This document shows, in pieces, positions 60,801 through 64,000 of a stretch of DNA of 64,000 nt (position 1 is the stretch's first letter; every line of letters begins with the position of its first letter). The stretch comes from Marvinbryantia formatexigens DSM 14469 (lineage in GTDB: Bacteria > Bacillota > Clostridia > Lachnospirales > Lachnospiraceae). The notes below the pieces were generated by a model. It was not told where the DNA came from and ran no database searches. It worked only from the letters and a program-made list of their open reading frames with translations. Location: positions 4,495,501 through 4,559,500 of the forward strand of contig NZ_CP102268.1 of assembly GCF_025148285.1 (NCBI RefSeq), written 5' to 3'. A program made the position numbers and the translations under genes.

Positions 60801-61925
60801 TTATTCCAGCAGCTCGCCGTATACCTCCTGGTCGCCCGCAAAATCTGTCCGGTCTGTCTGGACGCCGGCGCTCGCATACATGCGCTGGAAGCCATATGCC
60901 GGGTCTGTCCACAGCTCCGTGGAAGCCGCCGTAAATTCTTCCGTGCTCTCTCCCTCCGTAAGAACGATTTCCACCGCCGTGCTCGCTTGGGAATCCAGAC
61001 AATATTCATCTTTTGAAAGCGCCTGGCAGGTCACATAGTAAGTGCCCGCATCTAAGGTGTAAGTAAAGATATTGTTGATAAAGGAGAAGCTGACCTCCTG
61101 CGTTCCCTGCTCACTTTCCGATGTCACCGTGTAGAGATGCTCTCCTTGATTCATCGCAAAGCCCCAGGCACTGCCGTTTGCCGGCGGGATCGCCTCGTAG
61201 CCGTCTCCGTCCGGAAGTGCCGCCAGGTCTACAGTATCCGAGAATACCTCCTGCGTACACTCCGCGTCAGAATAAAACGTAAATTTCATATCGGGGAGAT
61301 ATTCATAGTAGAGATAATCCGAAAGAGAATACCAGTCTACGATCAGCTCCGCCTGATTTCCGCTTGTAAGTATCAGCATTTCCGGGCGCTCCAGCGCTTT
61401 CCCGATTCCATAATGCGCCTTCAGCGTCACTGCCTCCGGGCTGCTGTAGTCCGTTCCCGCCGGTGCGAAGGAAACCAGATTGATATGATAACCGCCCCAC
61501 GGCATTGCAGATACATCCAGCGTGCCGCTTGCTTCCCCTGTGCTGCCGCCTTTGATGCGCCTGGAGCTTACGACATATTCTCCTGTTTCATTGCCCTCCT
61601 CATCCACGTGATAAATACGGATAAAATAATAGCCCATGCGCTCGTCCGTCATCTGAAAAGAGTATTCCCCGGTATTCGGGTCGAACACAAAATCCGTCGG
61701 CGCCTGAAGCTGCGTATCTGAATTCTCCGCCGCGATTTCCTCTGCAGCCGCTTCGTCCGCAGCCGTCTCTTCTGCTGCCGCTTCCGTGCTCTCCTCCGCT
61801 GCAGTTTCCTCCTGGGTTACTTCCGCCGCAATTTCCGTCTCCGCCGTCTCCTGCGCATATGCCGTTCCCGGAACCGCCGCCAACCCGGCGCACAGACAAA
61901 GCATCGTTATTTTCTTTTTATTCAT
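60801..61925 (-). CDS. Exported protein of unknown function, tandem paralogue A
   Basis: A 374-residue protein with signal peptide (cleavage near TAYAQ), Glu/Ala/Thr linker to about residue 70, then PTDFVFDPNTGEYSFQMTDE, SFAPAGTDYSSPEAVTLKAH and DAGTYYVTCQALSKDEYCLD. It matches paralogue B along its whole mature length. It lies 130 bases downstream of the GH3 gene and 25 upstream of paralogue B, so one operon with the permease is likely. No lipobox or wall anchor is seen. Confidence 0.8.
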   Translation of the reverse strand: MNKKKITMLCLCAGLAAVPGTAYAQETAETEIAAEVTQEETAAEESTEAAAEETAADEAAAEEIAAENSDTQLQAPTDFVFDPNTGEYSFQMTDERMGYYFIRIYHVDEEGNETGEYVVSSRRIKGGSTGEASGTLDVSAMPWGGYHINLVSFAPAGTDYSSPEAVTLKAHYGIGKALERPEMLILTSGNQAELIVDWYSLSDYLYYEYLPDMKFTFYSDAECTQEVFSDTVDLAALPDGDGYEAIPPANGSAWGFAMNQGEHLYTVTSESEQGTQEVSFSFINNIFTYTLDAGTYYVTCQALSKDEYCLDSQASTAVEIVLTEGESTEEFTAASTELWTDPAYGFQRMYASAGVQTDRTDFAGDQEVYGELLE

Positions 61926-62055
61926 ATTCTGCCATTACCCTCCTTCTCCATATCTTTGCATAATCCCCGGCAGCGCTCTGCAGCGCCGCCGGAAATTTCT
62001 CTGAAATCTTTCTGTATCGTCTGCCTGCTGCTGTAAGCACAGTGGGCAGTCCTAT
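61926..62055 (-). other. Gap between GH3 gene and tandem exported-protein genes
   Basis: Contains two GC-rich hairpins (GGCGGCGCTGC-type stem near 61970-61990, and CTGCC/GGCAG near 62023-62051) and the GGAGGG ribosome binding site of the next gene. No clear U-run, so read-through is possible. Confidence 0.45.
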
Positions 62056-64000
62056 TTATTCTGCCGCCGCATCCGAGGAGCCGCAATACTGATAAAGTGC
62101 GTCTCTCATGATGTTGTGGAGCATATAGCGCGCATAAACAGATTCCGTCGGATCGCCGTATGCATCTACTGTTGCAGAAGCGTTGATATAGTTGCTGATG
62201 CTGAGCATGCTTCCCTCGATGCAGAGCATTGCCTGCGGTGTATTGTAAACGTCACCGGTACCTCCGTCGCCGTCGGTGATGAGCATACCGTGCCATCCCC
62301 ACTCGTCTCTCATCATGGTCTTGTACATTCCATAGTGGAACCAGCTCATACCGATTCTGTTCAGGGAGCCCATCACACCGTCTGCACCATATTCCTTGAT
62401 GCTGATCTCATACGGTACCATGTAAAGCTCACGGATTGCCTGCTCATTTGCCCAGGTCGTGTTTCCGCCGCGGTTTGTATCGCCGTCGTTCAGCGCGCAG
62501 TGCTTGATGAATACGTTTGTTCCTGTGGACATGATTCCGGAAACTGCGTTGCCGCCAATCTGTCCGGAGAGCAGTCCGTCCTCAGAATAATACTCAAAGT
62601 TACGTCCGCCAAACGGGGAGCGGTGCAGGTTCATTGCCGGTGCATATGCATTGCCGATGCCGTACAGTACACACTGGTTGCCGTAAGCAACACCCTCTGC
62701 ATAAGCAAGGTCCTTGTTCCAGGTCGCTGCGATCGTAACGGCGCAGGTAAACCAGGTACCGCCGCTGTACTGTCCGTTGCCCGGTTCGCCCGGTCCGTCC
62801 ACTGCAATTTCTTCGCTCTTTCCAACGCTGCTCACTGCCGGAACCTTCCAGCCGCTGTTGCCCTGCAGCTCAATCGCTTCATCCATAGAGGTCTCCGATG
62901 CCAGCATATCCCAGATTGCCAGCCCTTCCTCGGTATCGATCGGCACATTTGCCATATCGTCCACGGTCAGCTTATGATAGGAGCCCTCTGTCGGTTCCTC
63001 CTCCACGACTACCGGCAGACCGCTTTCCGTTGTCTCACCCTCTACTACATAGTAGGTCTGATCCCAGAGCGGATCTTCCACTGCCGCTGCATCCTCGCCG
63101 TCCGGTGTTGTCTCCGCAAAAGGCATCATATTGTTGCCGTTTGCATAAATCGTCTCTGTTACGGTTGTCTTTTCGCCCTTCAGATAAGTCTCAAAGGTAT
63201 ATTCCACACTGTCTGTTCCCTTTACCGCAAGCGCCTCTGCAATGCCGTCCGCCAGCATTTCATTCGGCTCTTCGTTGGAGGTATGCTCCATGATGGTCGC
63301 CATGCCGCCCGCAATATCATTTCTGGAAAGATAGCCCTCCAGCATGTTTCCGTCACCCGCGGTCACATCATCCATCGCATTTTTCGCTACTGTTACATCG
63401 GAATCTCTTGCTCCCGCGTACTCTGCGTCCGCCACATCGCCGCTCTCATCATAGATAATGGAGGTCTCCAGCGTCACTGCCTCTGAATCGCTTGCCGCGT
63501 TCTCGCTGCCTTCTTCGCCCCACTGATGCGCGTCCTTCTGCACGTTGAATTTATAGTCGCCCTTTTCCAGAACATAGCAGCCCTGTCCGAAGTTATCGAA
63601 GGATGCCAGGTCATCAGTATCAAATTCAATCGTCACTTCCTCAGAAGCGCCCGGCTCCAGTGTGGAGGTCTTTCCGAATCCGACCAGCACTACCTTCGCC
63701 TTTTCCAGTCCGACGCCCTTGATGCCGAAGTTATCGGTATCGCTCTGATACGGCGCTTCCATGTAAAGCTCTACCACATCTTTGCCTGCCACATCGCCGG
63801 TATTTGTCACCGTCACGGTCACGCTGTTCGTACCGTGCGCCTCCAGGCTGACATCGGAAGCGGTGATTTCCTCAGTAAACTCTGTGTAGGAAAGACCGTA
63901 GCCGAACGGATACTGTACAACCTCCTCATAGCCCGTAGCTGTTCCGTTCTTAAATTCGATGCTGCTGAATTCCTCGGAATCGAAGTAGCCTACAGAATCC
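62056..64000 (-). CDS. Glycoside hydrolase family 3 beta-glucosidase, domain-permuted, 5' end outside window
   Basis: The last ~648 residues of a GH3 enzyme; the gene starts beyond 64000. The visible order is the end of the GH3 C-terminal domain (YPFGYGLSYTEF, about 63860-63920), an Fn3-like domain (VTVTNTGDVAGKDVVELYM), a linker, and only then the (beta/alpha)8 barrel with MNLHRSPFGGRNFEYYSEDG and the presumed nucleophile Asp in GMLITDGDGG. Normal GH3 enzymes have the barrel first. The permuted order is known from rumen Clostridia such as Butyrivibrio and Ruminococcus. It presumably cleaves beta-glucosides. Confidence 0.9.
   Translation of the reverse strand, partial: DSVGYFDSEEFSSIEFKNGTATGYEEVVQYPFGYGLSYTEFTEEITASDVSLEAHGTNSVTVTVTNTGDVAGKDVVELYMEAPYQSDTDNFGIKGVGLEKAKVVLVGFGKTSTLEPGASEEVTIEFDTDDLASFDNFGQGCYVLEKGDYKFNVQKDAHQWGEEGSENAASDSEAVTLETSIIYDESGDVADAEYAGARDSDVTVAKNAMDDVTAGDGNMLEGYLSRNDIAGGMATIMEHTSNEEPNEMLADGIAEALAVKGTDSVEYTFETYLKGEKTTVTETIYANGNNMMPFAETTPDGEDAAAVEDPLWDQTYYVVEGETTESGLPVVVEEEPTEGSYHKLTVDDMANVPIDTEEGLAIWDMLASETSMDEAIELQGNSGWKVPAVSSVGKSEEIAVDGPGEPGNGQYSGGTWFTCAVTIAATWNKDLAYAEGVAYGNQCVLYGIGNAYAPAMNLHRSPFGGRNFEYYSEDGLLSGQIGGNAVSGIMSTGTNVFIKHCALNDGDTNRGGNTTWANEQAIRELYMVPYEISIKEYGADGVMGSLNRIGMSWFHYGMYKTMMRDEWGWHGMLITDGDGGTGDVYNTPQAMLCIEGSMLSISNYINASATVDAYGDPTESVYARYMLHNIMRDALYQYCGSSDAAAE

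Noticed and set aside
1-64000. tRNA, rRNA or tmRNA genes
   Set aside because: I looked for conserved T-loop and rRNA-like stretches by eye and saw none; a covariance-model scan would be needed to exclude them fully.

Overview
The window reads as a chromosomal segment of a GC-rich, endospore-forming member of the Clostridia, most likely a gut or rumen Lachnospiraceae. Supporting signs are the spoIIA/sigF and spoVA genes, strong AGGAGG-type ribosome binding sites, clostridial folate genes under a tetrahydrofolate riboswitch, a domain-permuted GH3 beta-glucosidase of the kind known from rumen and gut Clostridia, and secreted proteins with Glu/Ala/Thr-rich linkers. Species cannot be named from the sequence. 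Almost every gene lies on the minus strand, so operons read from high to low coordinates.

Layout. 0.2-9.7 kb: a ten-gene Mrp/Mbh-type cation/proton antiporter operon with four MnhD/NuoL-like subunits and no hydrogenase or other redox module in view. 9.9-13.0 kb: spoIIAA-spoIIAB-sigF followed by spoVAA-AB-AC, with a candidate forespore promoter ahead of spoVAA. 13.0-16.4 kb: a palindromic repeat, a zinc-ribbon/TPR membrane protein, a 48-residue small protein and a first FolC. 16.5-19.6 kb: a CAT-like acetyltransferase and a polar amino acid ABC transporter. 19.8-25 kb: an M15 peptidase, a flippase, a second copy of the palindromic repeat, an ATP-grasp enzyme and a glycosyltransferase. 25-39 kb: a long co-directional series, folT-folC-folE-HD-folP-folBK-pheA-ATPase-ppx-ppk-yfhO-GT-ATP-grasp, headed by a THF riboswitch. 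39.2-41.1 kb (plus strand): a small membrane protein and pyrBI.

41.1-52.2 kb is the least familiar part: a LuxR-type (LAL) regulator followed by a ~2000-residue secreted protein (transglutaminase-like core, beta-helix-like repeats, Ig/MBG-like repeats), a membrane-anchored protein, two small exported proteins sharing the giant's C-terminal domain pattern, and a wall-anchored protein with a sorting-type tail. It looks like a regulated surface-assembly locus. An IS1634-type element is inserted at its 5' end, bounded by an 85-bp direct repeat that duplicates a promoter, ribosome binding site and start codon. Between them lies a leader dense in hairpins.

52.2-57.8 kb is a more AT-rich mobile patch (transposase, Rpn-type nuclease, AAA/PD-(D/E)XK protein). 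58-64 kb holds an NCS2 purine permease, two tandem paralogous exported proteins of unknown function, and the 3' part of a domain-permuted GH3 enzyme cut by the window edge. No tRNA, rRNA or CRISPR array was recognised by eye.
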